Positions 34,984 through 41,695 of a stretch of DNA of 46,466 nucleotides are shown in pieces; the first letter of the stretch is position 1, and every line of letters starts with the position of its first letter. The DNA is taken from contig JAISZL010000009.1 in the NCBI GenBank assembly GCA_031269245.1, positions 1 through 46,466 of the forward strand, given 5' to 3'. Origin of the DNA: Synergistaceae bacterium (GTDB lineage: Bacteria > Synergistota > Synergistia > Synergistales > Synergistaceae). The notes beneath the pieces are model-generated. The model saw only the letters and a program-made list of their open reading frames with translations. It was not told the origin of the DNA and searched no databases. A program made the translations under genes and the position numbers.

Positions 34984-36240
34984 ATGGGCAATTTCATTTG
35001 GGGCGGGTGCGACGTTACGGAGCTTGCGGCCCGTTTCGGCACGCCTCTTTACGTGATGTCGGAGGATGAGATAACGAGCCGCATAAGGGCGGTGCGGGCC
35101 TGTTTCGATGACAGGTATGACTCGTGCCGGACGTACTTCGCGTCGAAGGCATTCCTGACGAAGGATATGTTGAGGATATTGATGCGGGAGGAGACGGGGC
35201 TCGACGTGGTGTCGGGCGGCGAGCTTTACCTCGCGAGGGCGGTTGGCTTCCCGCCGGAGATGATAATGTTCCACGGCAACAGCAAGACCGAGGCGGAGAT
35301 TGGCTGTGGCTTGGATTACGGTGTCGGCTGTTTCGTCGTGGACAGCGCGGAGGAGATGCTGCTGATCGACCGGATGGCATCGACGCGCGGTGTCAGGCCC
35401 CGCATCCTGATGCGGGTGACGCCTGGCGTAGAGGGACACACGCACAAACACATAGCCACCGCCGGGGTCGGGTCGAAGTTCGGCGTGCCCATGGAACTGG
35501 TGCGCGACACGGTGTCAGACGGAATGAGGCTTCGCGGCGCGTCGCTGGAGGGCTTCCACTTCCACGTCGGCTCTCAGCTCATGGACAACGCCTGCCACAT
35601 GGCCGCGCTCAATATCGTGCTGGAACTGATGAAGCGTGTGAGAGACGAGCTCGGTTTCGTCGCTGGGACGCTCGACATGGGCGGCGGCTTCGGCGTCGCC
35701 TACGTCGAGGGCGACGCGCCCAAGCCAATCGACTCCTTCATACGCCCCATGACGGAGCGAGTGGAGGAGTTCTGCGCCGCTGAGGGTATGCCGCGCCCGT
35801 TCCTGGTGGTCGAGCCCGGGCGCTTCATAGTCGGCCCCGCCGGGATAACGCTGTATGCCGTGGGCAGCGTGAAGGAGGTGCCGGACATCGGCTTGTGTGC
35901 CGGAGTCGACGGCGGATACCCGGACAACCCTCGCCCCGCGCTCTACGACGCTAAGTACGCGGCCGTCGCGGCTAACAAATGCGGATGCGCCTCGCTGAGG
36001 AGGACGACTATAGTGGGAAAGTGCTGCGAGTCGGGGGACGTGCTGATCCGCGACATCGACCTGCCAGAGCTGGAGCGCGGCGACATAATCGCGGTGAAGT
36101 GCACCGGCGCGTACAATCACTCGATGTCCAGCAACTACAACAAAAACCCGATCCCGGCGGTCGTCATGATAAAGGACGGAGAGCCGAGGCTGTCGGTGCG
36201 CCGCCAGAGCTTCGAGGACATGTTCGCGATGGAAATTTAG
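34984..36240 (+). CDS. lysA: diaminopimelate decarboxylase
   Basis: LysA removes CO2 from meso-diaminopimelate to give lysine, the last step of the pathway. The 418-residue protein has the alanine-racemase-type barrel with PLP Lys K55 in YFASKAF. It also has LDVVSGGEL, FHGNSKTEAEI, FHVGSQL, the glycine loop DMGGGFGVAY and EPGRFIVGPAG. The C-terminal domain has the active-site Cys in GKCCESGDVL and the substrate-contact Tyr in TGAYNHSMSSNYN. ATG 34984 is preceded by AGAGGA. It appears to be transcribed alone, ending at the repeat-hairpin module. Confidence 0.96.
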   Translation: MGNFIWGGCDVTELAARFGTPLYVMSEDEITSRIRAVRACFDDRYDSCRTYFASKAFLTKDMLRILMREETGLDVVSGGELYLARAVGFPPEMIMFHGNSKTEAEIGCGLDYGVGCFVVDSAEEMLLIDRMASTRGVRPRILMRVTPGVEGHTHKHIATAGVGSKFGVPMELVRDTVSDGMRLRGASLEGFHFHVGSQLMDNACHMAALNIVLELMKRVRDELGFVAGTLDMGGGFGVAYVEGDAPKPIDSFIRPMTERVEEFCAAEGMPRPFLVVEPGRFIVGPAGITLYAVGSVKEVPDIGLCAGVDGGYPDNPRPALYDAKYAAVAANKCGCASLRRTTIVGKCCESGDVLIRDIDLPELERGDIIAVKCTGAYNHSMSSNYNKNPIPAVVMIKDGEPRLSVRRQSFEDMFAMEI

Positions 36241-36242
36241 GA

Positions 36243-36295
36243 CCGCGGGGCGCCTGCCCCGCACCCCGCAAGGGGACTTGAGTCCCCTTGACCCC
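36243..36295 (+). repeat. dispersed palindromic repeat, copy 2
   Basis: GCCCCGCACCCCGC followed by a perfect 9-bp hairpin AAGGGGACTTGAGTCCCCTT (36270-36289) and GACCCC. It matches copy 1 at 8401-8447 and is inverted relative to copy 3 at 36362-36407. Similarity to copy 3 continues outward to CCGC at 36243. Confidence 0.75.
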
Positions 36296-36310
36296 TCAGC
36301 GTTAAAACAT

Positions 36311-36347
36311 AATATTTGATGCCATCCGCCGGGTGGCATCAAATATT
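36311..36347. terminator. perfect hairpin, possibly a two-way terminator for lysA and the ser operon
   Basis: AATATTTGATGCCA (36311-36324) and TGGCATCAAATATT (36334-36347) form a perfect 14-bp stem that extends inward by three more pairs. The strand context is AT-rich but lacks a long T run. It lies between convergent genes lysA and the phosphatase, inside two inverted copies of the dispersed repeat. Confidence 0.6.
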
Positions 36348-36361
36348 TATATATGGGAGTA

Positions 36362-36407
36362 CAGAGGGGCTTAACTCCTCTGGCGGGGTACGGGGCGGGC
36401 CCAGCGG
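36362..36407 (-). repeat. dispersed palindromic repeat, copy 3 (inverted)
   Basis: Read on the minus strand, GCCCCGTACCCCGC (36396-36383) then CAGAGGAGTTAAGCCCCTCTG is a diverged copy of 36256-36295. The hairpin AGAGGAGTTAAGCCCCTCT keeps pairing despite base changes on both arms (GAGG with CCTC), which suggests that the fold is selected. Confidence 0.65.
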
Positions 36408-36409
36408 TC

Positions 36410-37063
36410 TTACAGCCCTTTCTGCTCCGGCAGGTCGAAATTTCCACTGCCGTCGCTTAAGAAATGCGCGTCGCCCATCAGGCTCATGCGTGGGGGTATA
36501 CCGTCGCGCAGTTCTACTATCGAGAGCCCGCAGTTCGCTATCTGGAAGTTCCAGAAGCTGGAGAGGGGCGCGTTCAGGAAATGGCACAACAACACCTTTA
36601 TGACGGCGTCGTGTGCTGTCACGCAGACGTCGCCGCTGTATTTTCCGGCGATCCCGCCGATCGCCGAGACGGACCGTATTTGCACGCCTCGAAGGGACTC
36701 GCCGCCCTCCCCGGGCATCACCACGGTGTGCGGCGAGCTGTGCCACATGTCGACTATGCGGGGCCAGCGCTCGCTCACCTCGGAGGAGAGCAGGCCCTCC
36801 CAGTCGCCGTGGTTGATCTCAGTGAGGCCGGGGATCACATCGAACCGTTCCGTCCCGCAGGCGGCGGCGATCTTCTCTCCGGTGACGCGCGCGCGTTTGA
36901 GCGGGCTGCTGGCTATGGCGTCGAATTTATGCCCCGAGAGGTATGACGCCACCCTGTCGCCCTGGGCCAGTCCGCGCTCGTTGAGATCTGTGTCCCTCTG
37001 CCCTTGGAACCTCCCCTCGATGTTCCACCGCGTCTCCCCGTGCCTCACTATGAAAAGCCTCAT
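36410..37063 (-). CDS. histidine-phosphatase family protein, candidate phosphoserine phosphatase
   Basis: The 217-residue protein belongs to the phosphoglycerate-mutase-like phosphatases. The phosphohistidine is H8 in IVRHGETRW, with Arg and Ser in SSPLKRAR, E82 in TEINHGDWEG and the second His H151 in TAHDAVIK. Its gene overlaps serA by 4 bases (ATGA) in an operon that supplies the first two steps of serine synthesis. The likely job is therefore removal of phosphate from phosphoserine, as shown for some histidine-type phosphatases (for example in Hydrogenobacter). The motif AHDAVI in place of the common SHGGVI is a small oddity. An alternative is a cofactor-dependent mutase or an alpha-ribazole-type phosphatase. 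Confidence 0.85.
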   Translation of the reverse strand: MRLFIVRHGETRWNIEGRFQGQRDTDLNERGLAQGDRVASYLSGHKFDAIASSPLKRARVTGEKIAAACGTERFDVIPGLTEINHGDWEGLLSSEVSERWPRIVDMWHSSPHTVVMPGEGGESLRGVQIRSVSAIGGIAGKYSGDVCVTAHDAVIKVLLCHFLNAPLSSFWNFQIANCGLSIVELRDGIPPRMSLMGDAHFLSDGSGNFDLPEQKGL

Positions 37064-38715
37064 CTCCGCTCTTCCCCGTCCAACCTCACGGTCGAGGCCC
37101 AGATAAGGTCCCCGTCCCGCTCTATCGCCTGGATGAGGTCGTCCGATATGACCCCGTCCACCTCCATGATCGCTAAGGCGAGTCCGCTCGTCTCAATGCG
37201 GCCAAGGGTGAAGTTCGCTATGTTGACCGACGAGTCGCCGAGCAGGTTGCCGATTTTGCCGATGACCCCCGGACGGTCGTGGTTCTGGAACATCAGGAGC
37301 TGACCGCGCGGTTCGAAGTCCATCCAGTAGTCGTTGACCTTCACGATGTGCTGGCGTCCCTCCTCGGTTATAGTCCCTGTTAGCGTCACCTTGGAGCCGG
37401 GCGTCTCGAACGTAACCTCGATCAGGTTGCGGTAGGCAAGCGACTCCCCGGTGCTCTCCTCGATCGCGATGCCGCGCTCCGCCGCGAGCAGCGGGGCTAT
37501 CATGTAGTTCGTCTCGGGACCATGCGACACCTCCAGGAAGCCCTTCATGAGCGCGACCGTGTACGGGCGGTTCCTGTTGCCGGGCGCGTCCTCGTCGCAC
37601 AGCTCGTCCCCGCGAAGCATGACCTTGCACTTATTTGCCAGGTTCCCGTCCTTTTCGAGCAGTTTCGCGGCGAGTATACCCATCTTACGCGCCAGGCGGA
37701 CGAAGTTCTTCTGCGTCTCGTTGAGGTGCTGCTCCATGAACGGCAGGTTGACGGCGTGGTCGTACTGATCGCCGCGCAGCGCGGCCAGCGCGTTGGTCAC
37801 AGCGATGCGCGCGACCTCCGTCTGAGCCTCGACCGTGGTTGCGCCGAGATGAGGGGTCACTACCACGAGGTCGGATATGTCGTCCGCCAGGAGGGGGTTG
37901 TCCGCCGCCGGGGGCTCCTGAGTGAACACGTCGAACGCGGCGCCGGCGAGCCTGCCGTCGCGCAGTGCCTGCGCACACGCCGCCTCGTCCACGATGCCGC
38001 CGCGCGCGCAGTTGACCAGGTATGAGCCGGGCTTCATGGAGCGGAGCATCTTCTCGTTTATGACGCAGTGGGTCTCCTTGGTGATGGGGACGTGAACCGT
38101 GACGACGTCGGCCAGTGAGAGCGCGCCCGCCAGGTCCGCGGTCTTCTGCACGCCTATCTCGGACATCTTCTTCTCGGGCACGTATGGGTCGTAGCCCATG
38201 ACCTCCATGCCGAACGCGCGGCACCTCAGCGCCACCTGCGCGCCTATCCTGCCCATGCCTATCACGAGGGCCTTCTTGCCGTTGAGCTGCCTTCCAGTGA
38301 AGCGCTTGCGGTCCCACCCGCCGCTCTTGAGTGAGGCGTATGCCTGCGGGATGCGCCTCATCATGGAGAGCATGAGGGCCATGGTCTGCTCGGCCGCCGC
38401 TAAGGTGTTGCCAGTGGGGGCGTTTATCACGACTATGCCGTGCCTGCTCGCCTCCTGTATATCCACGTTGTCGACGCCAACCCCTGCGCGGGCGATGACC
38501 TTCAGGCTGGGGGAGGCCTCTATGGCGGCCTTGTCCATGGTTGTGCCGCTCCTGGTGATGACGGCGTCGTAGTCCTTGAGGATTTCGAGCAGATCAGGTC
38601 TGGGGAGGCCAATCTTCACGTCGAACTCGACGTCGGGCGCGTCCTTCAAAATCCTTATCCCCTCGTCGCCGAGCGACTCCGGAACCAGAACCCTGAACTT
38701 TCTCTCGCCGCTCAT
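37060..38715 (-). CDS. serA: D-3-phosphoglycerate dehydrogenase
   Basis: SerA oxidises 3-phosphoglycerate to 3-phosphohydroxypyruvate with NAD, the committed step of serine synthesis. The 551-residue long form has the substrate-binding half, the Rossmann motif VIGMGRIGAQ (151-160), catalytic Arg in NCARGGIVDEAAC, Glu in DVFTQEPP and His in TPHLGATT. An intervening ASB-type domain follows, then a C-terminal ACT domain (LLMFQNHDRPGVIGKIGNLL). The ACT domain suggests feedback by serine in addition to the attenuation control upstream. ATG 38715 is one base after the aminotransferase stop (TAG-c-ATG) and its own stop overlaps the phosphatase gene. Confidence 0.96.
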   Translation of the reverse strand: MSGERKFRVLVPESLGDEGIRILKDAPDVEFDVKIGLPRPDLLEILKDYDAVITRSGTTMDKAAIEASPSLKVIARAGVGVDNVDIQEASRHGIVVINAPTGNTLAAAEQTMALMLSMMRRIPQAYASLKSGGWDRKRFTGRQLNGKKALVIGMGRIGAQVALRCRAFGMEVMGYDPYVPEKKMSEIGVQKTADLAGALSLADVVTVHVPITKETHCVINEKMLRSMKPGSYLVNCARGGIVDEAACAQALRDGRLAGAAFDVFTQEPPAADNPLLADDISDLVVVTPHLGATTVEAQTEVARIAVTNALAALRGDQYDHAVNLPFMEQHLNETQKNFVRLARKMGILAAKLLEKDGNLANKCKVMLRGDELCDEDAPGNRNRPYTVALMKGFLEVSHGPETNYMIAPLLAAERGIAIEESTGESLAYRNLIEVTFETPGSKVTLTGTITEEGRQHIVKVNDYWMDFEPRGQLLMFQNHDRPGVIGKIGNLLGDSSVNIANFTLGRIETSGLALAIMEVDGVISDDLIQAIERDGDLIWASTVRLDGEERR

Positions 38716-38716
38716 G

Positions 38717-39847
38717 CTATCTCTCCTCCCATCTCTTGAACGCGGCGGCCATGAAGTCGCCCGCGCCGCGCCGCGCGTCGCCGAGCGCCGCGTAGAGGCT
38801 GCCCAGCGCCAGTGATATCTCCGGCCACCGCACGTCGTGGTAGTGGGACATCCGTATCAGTTTGCCCTTGAACTGCGCTTGCCCTCCCGCTGGCTCGACG
38901 CCCATTGCCTTCAGCGCCTTGGAGATGGCCGGCGTGTCCCCGGATTTGAGGGAGAACGACGTGACTCCCGGCGAGCGGAAGCGCTCGTCCTTGACCAGGA
39001 GGTCGAAGCCCAGCGACTCGATGCCTGCCGCGAGCGCGCGGGCGGCACGGCGCCGCAGGTCGAACCAGCCATCAGTCAATATCTCGTCGAGCGCGGCGTC
39101 GAGCGCGAAGTAGAGCGTCACGGGCGGGGTGTAGGGGTTCTCAGGGTCATCCTTGTACAGGACTTTTTTCTGCCGTAGCAGGTCGAAGTAGTAGTTGCCG
39201 CACTTCCTCTCCTCCGCGGTCTTCCACGCGCGCTCGGAGAGCCATACGAGCGCGAGCCCCGGAGGCGTGAGCAGCCCCTTCTGCGACGCGGTGGCGAGTC
39301 CATCGATTCCCCACTCCTCCGGGAAACAGGGCATCGCCCCGACGGAGCTGACCCCGTCGACCAGCACGAGGGGTCTGTTCTTCTCCGGCAGCGCGGCGAT
39401 TATTTCGTCGACGTGGTTAAACACTCCGGTGGAGGTTTCGTTCTGAGTCAGGAGCAGGACGCTTGCATCCGGGTTCCGCTCCACGGCGCGAGCCACGACC
39501 TCCGGCGTGACTCCCTCTCCGGGCGTCACGTTGACGTCCGCGATGCCGGCGCCGGTGAGAGCAGTGATCTCCCTGAACCTGTCGCCGAACACCCCGCAGG
39601 ACACGGATATAACCTTTGTGTCGGGGCCTGTGAAGTTCGTCGACAGGCACTCGAGTGCCCCGGTGCCGGACGCCGGGAATATAACGGTCTTGCCGCCGCT
39701 CTTCAGCAACCGTGACAGCTTCGCCTCGATGCCGGAGAAGAGCTCGGAGAACTCGCGCCCTCTGTGAGCTATGAGCGGGCGCGCCTCTTTGAGCGATACC
39801 TCGGTGGATACCGGGACCGGGCCCGGAGTCATCAAATACTTGTTCAT
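38717..39847 (-). CDS. class V aminotransferase, probable phosphoserine (serine-pyruvate type) aminotransferase
   Basis: This PLP enzyme of 376 residues belongs to the alanine-glyoxylate/serine-pyruvate group of class V. It starts with MTPGPVPVSTEV and has SGTGALECLSTNF, LLTQNETSTGVFNHVDEI, the PLP aspartate in LVDGVSSVGAM and the PLP-bound K190 in TASQKGLLTPPGLA. It is the first gene of an operon with serA, so it most likely turns phosphohydroxypyruvate into phosphoserine; relatives beside serA occur in other deep-branching bacteria and archaea. A role in serine-pyruvate exchange is the alternative. ATG 39847 follows AGGAGG. The 5' untranslated region carries a Ser-codon attenuator. Confidence 0.9.
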   Translation of the reverse strand: MNKYLMTPGPVPVSTEVSLKEARPLIAHRGREFSELFSGIEAKLSRLLKSGGKTVIFPASGTGALECLSTNFTGPDTKVISVSCGVFGDRFREITALTGAGIADVNVTPGEGVTPEVVARAVERNPDASVLLLTQNETSTGVFNHVDEIIAALPEKNRPLVLVDGVSSVGAMPCFPEEWGIDGLATASQKGLLTPPGLALVWLSERAWKTAEERKCGNYYFDLLRQKKVLYKDDPENPYTPPVTLYFALDAALDEILTDGWFDLRRRAARALAAGIESLGFDLLVKDERFRSPGVTSFSLKSGDTPAISKALKAMGVEPAGGQAQFKGKLIRMSHYHDVRWPEISLALGSLYAALGDARRGAGDFMAAAFKRWEER

Positions 39848-39915
39848 CCTCTGTTGCCTCCTTCGAATTTTTGTGAGTGATGCGCGAGGCGTTCATGTAA
39901 TGCCTCTGGCATACA

Positions 39916-39950
39916 GAAAAAGAGGCCGACTTCTTCAGGTCGGCCTCTTC
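39916..39950 (-). terminator. attenuator terminator upstream of the serine operon
   Basis: On the minus strand, AAGAGGCCGAC (39949-39939) and GTCGGCCTCTT (39930-39920) form a perfect 11-bp stem with an 8-base loop and a run of five T that starts within the 3' arm. It stands between the operon's promoter and its first gene, 69 bp ahead of the aminotransferase start, so transcription must pass it. It could also end liv read-through. Confidence 0.92.
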
Positions 39951-40017
39951 TCGTGTCTGGATGATTTTTATCCTGTCGCGCGGCGTAACTTTATTTCCTC
40001 AAGGCGAGAGACCGACC
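39938..40017 (-). promoter_or_regulatory. predicted antiterminator of the serine attenuator
   Basis: GGTCGGTCTCT (40017-40007), inside the end of the leader ORF, can pair with AGAGGCCGACC (39948-39938), the 5' arm of the terminator, over 11 bp with one G-U pair. The two structures exclude each other. A ribosome finishing at the leader stop (39993-39991) would cover the first arm and let the terminator form. A ribosome stalled at the upstream Ser codons leaves it free. Confidence 0.75.
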
Positions 40018-40110
40018 CATATAACAAAAGCCTCCTGTCATACTGACGGAGGAGCAGGAGAAGAGAGAGGATCCTATGCCTTTGCGGAGAAATACATACG
40101 CGCTCTTCAT
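39991..40110 (-). CDS. serine-rich leader peptide of the serine operon attenuator
   Basis: The 39-codon ORF runs ATG 40110 to TAA 39993-39991 and is too short for ordinary gene calls. Residues 14-23 read SSLFSCSSVS, six Ser and one Cys in ten; eight Ser in total. It begins only a few bases after the predicted transcription start, so it is probably translated as a leaderless or nearly leaderless message; there is no good Shine-Dalgarno. The Ser codons also form a 9-bp hairpin with one bulge (40052-40031), which may act as a pause site. Its last codons hold the antiterminator arm. The peptide itself probably has no function beyond being translated. Confidence 0.72.
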   Translation of the reverse strand: MKSAYVFLRKGIGSSLFSCSSVSMTGGFCYMGRSLALRK

Positions 40111-40119
40111 AATACTTGA

Positions 40120-40148
40120 CTTATACCACCTTATTGGTTATATGTCAA
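40120..40148 (-). promoter_or_regulatory. promoter of the serine operon
   Basis: On the minus strand, TTGACA (40148-40143) and TATAAG (40125-40120) are spaced by exactly 17 bp. It lies 17 bp after the livF stop. A 10-bp palindrome, TGACCGGTCA (40167-40158), overlaps the livF stop just ahead of the -35 and could be an operator. Expected transcription start is near 40113. Confidence 0.85.
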
Positions 40149-40164
40149 CAAAGTCAATGACCGG

Positions 40165-40884
40165 TCACCCTCCGAGGTAAGCCTCCTTGACCTTCGGGTT
40201 CTCCAGCAGATCCGCTCCCGTGCCCTCCAGCGTGATATTGCCCACCTCGAGCACGTAGGCTTTGTGGGCGATCTTGAGGGCGGCGAACGCGTTCTGTTCG
40301 ACCAGCAGGATCGTGCGGCCCTCCCTGTTGATCTCTCTTATGACCTCGAAGACCTCGGAGACCAGTATCGGAGCCAGTCCCAGCGACGGCTCGTCAAGCA
40401 TGAGCAGGTCCGGGTGGCTCATCAGCGCGCGGGCGACCGCGAGCATCTGCTGCTCGCCGCCGGAGAGCGTGCCGCCCTTTTGATTGCGGCGCTCCTTCAG
40501 CCTTGGGAACAGCGCGTAGCCGTACTCCATGTCGCGAGAGATCCCGTCACCGTCGCTTCTGCTGTACGCCCCGAGCACCAGGTTCTCCTCCACCGTGAGC
40601 TGGGGGAGTATTCTGCGGCCCTCGGGTGAGAGGGATATGCCGAGCTTCACCATGACCTCCGGCGGGCGGCCCAGCAGCGAGACCCGCTCGCCGTCCCGCG
40701 CGGTGTAGGTCACCGCGCCCTTCGCGCCCTTGACGAGACCCGCGATGCTGCGGATCGTGCTACTCTTGCCCGCTCCGTTAGCCCCTATAAGGGTGACTAT
40801 CTCGCCGCGCTTTATCGACATGGACGCGTCCTTCACGGCATGGATCCCGCCGTACCACACGTTAAGGTCCTTTATCTCAAGCAT
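40165..40884 (-). CDS. livF: branched-chain amino-acid ABC transporter ATP-binding protein LivF
   Basis: This is one of two ATPase subunits of the LIV importer, 239 residues from ATG 40884 (after GGAGG; overlaps the livG end by 8 bases). Motifs: Walker A IGANGAGKSSTIRS, Q-loop and LivF-type LSPEGRRILPQLTVEENL, signature LSGGEQQMLAVARAL, Walker B LLMLDEPSLGLAP and switch His replaced by the usual LivF Gln-rich VEQNAFAALKIAH. It is the last gene of livKHMGF; there is no terminator between it and the serine operon promoter, so some read-through into the attenuator is likely. Confidence 0.95.
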   Translation of the reverse strand: MLEIKDLNVWYGGIHAVKDASMSIKRGEIVTLIGANGAGKSSTIRSIAGLVKGAKGAVTYTARDGERVSLLGRPPEVMVKLGISLSPEGRRILPQLTVEENLVLGAYSRSDGDGISRDMEYGYALFPRLKERRNQKGGTLSGGEQQMLAVARALMSHPDLLMLDEPSLGLAPILVSEVFEVIREINREGRTILLVEQNAFAALKIAHKAYVLEVGNITLEGTGADLLENPKVKEAYLGG

Positions 40885-41695
40885 GTGCGGCCTCCTTGCC
40901 AAGATACGCCTCTATGACCCTTGGGTTTGCCTTTATGTCGGCCGGGGCGCCGTTGGCTATCAGCTCCCCCTGGTCCAATACCCATATGTGCTCGCAGACG
41001 CCCATGACCACCTTCATGTCGTGCTCTATCAGAAGAATGGAGAGGCTGAACTCGTCGCGAAGCCTCCTGATGAAATTGAGCAGGTCCGCCGACTCCTGCG
41101 GGTTCATGCCGGCGGCCGGTTCGTCCAGCAGGAGGAAGGAGGGCCTCGTTGCGAGTGCGCGGGCTATCTCGAGCCTCCTCTGCGCGCCGTAGGGGAGCGA
41201 CGACGCCTGGGCGAGGGCGTATTTTTCGAGGCCCAGCCGCTCCAGGAGCGAAACGGCGTTGTCCGCTATCTCGCGCTCCTCCCGCGCCGCCGCGGGGAAC
41301 GCGAACGAGAACATGTTCATCCACCACGCGCCCCTCTGGCGCACGTATGCGCCGACCATGACGTTCTGCAGTGCCGTTTCGTTCCCGAAGATTCTGATGT
41401 TCTGAAACGTGCGTGCGATCCCGGCCTCGCATACCCTGTGCGGGGGCAGCCCCGTTATCCTGGAGCTCTCGCCGGGTGCGTGGGAGAACTCCACGTATCC
41501 CGACGTGGGCTTGTAAAAACCGGTTATGACGTTGAACGCCGTGGTTTTCCCCGCGCCGTTGGGGCCGATCAGGCCGACTATGCCCCCCCTCGGGACCGCC
41601 ATCGTCATGCCGTTCACCGCCAGCAACCCGCCGAAGCGGAGTGTGACGCCGCTCAAGGAGAGTATGTTGTCGCGCGGCGCTCTCGCGTCCGTCAT
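40877..41695 (-). CDS. livG: branched-chain amino-acid ABC transporter ATP-binding protein LivG
   Basis: This is the second ATPase subunit, 272 residues from ATG 41695. The open frame reaches 41896, but the ATG overlapping the livM stop (ATGA) is the natural start and gives the family length. Motifs: Walker A IGPNGAGKTTAFNVITGFY, LivG-specific VCEAGIARTFQNIRIF, signature LPYGAQRRLEIARAL with Tyr-Gly in place of Ser-Gly as usual in LivG, Walker B FLLLDEPAAGMNP, and switch His in LIEHDMKVVMGVC. Confidence 0.95.
   Translation of the reverse strand: MTDARAPRDNILSLSGVTLRFGGLLAVNGMTMAVPRGGIVGLIGPNGAGKTTAFNVITGFYKPTSGYVEFSHAPGESSRITGLPPHRVCEAGIARTFQNIRIFGNETALQNVMVGAYVRQRGAWWMNMFSFAFPAAAREEREIADNAVSLLERLGLEKYALAQASSLPYGAQRRLEIARALATRPSFLLLDEPAAGMNPQESADLLNFIRRLRDEFSLSILLIEHDMKVVMGVCEHIWVLDQGELIANGAPADIKANPRVIEAYLGKEAAHA

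Noticed and set aside
39848-40164. T-box riboswitch for seryl-tRNA in the serine operon leader
   Set aside because: No T-box sequence (AGGGTGG followed by ACCGCG-like) was found, and the leader is too short for the usual specifier stem; the Ser-rich ORF explains the layout better.
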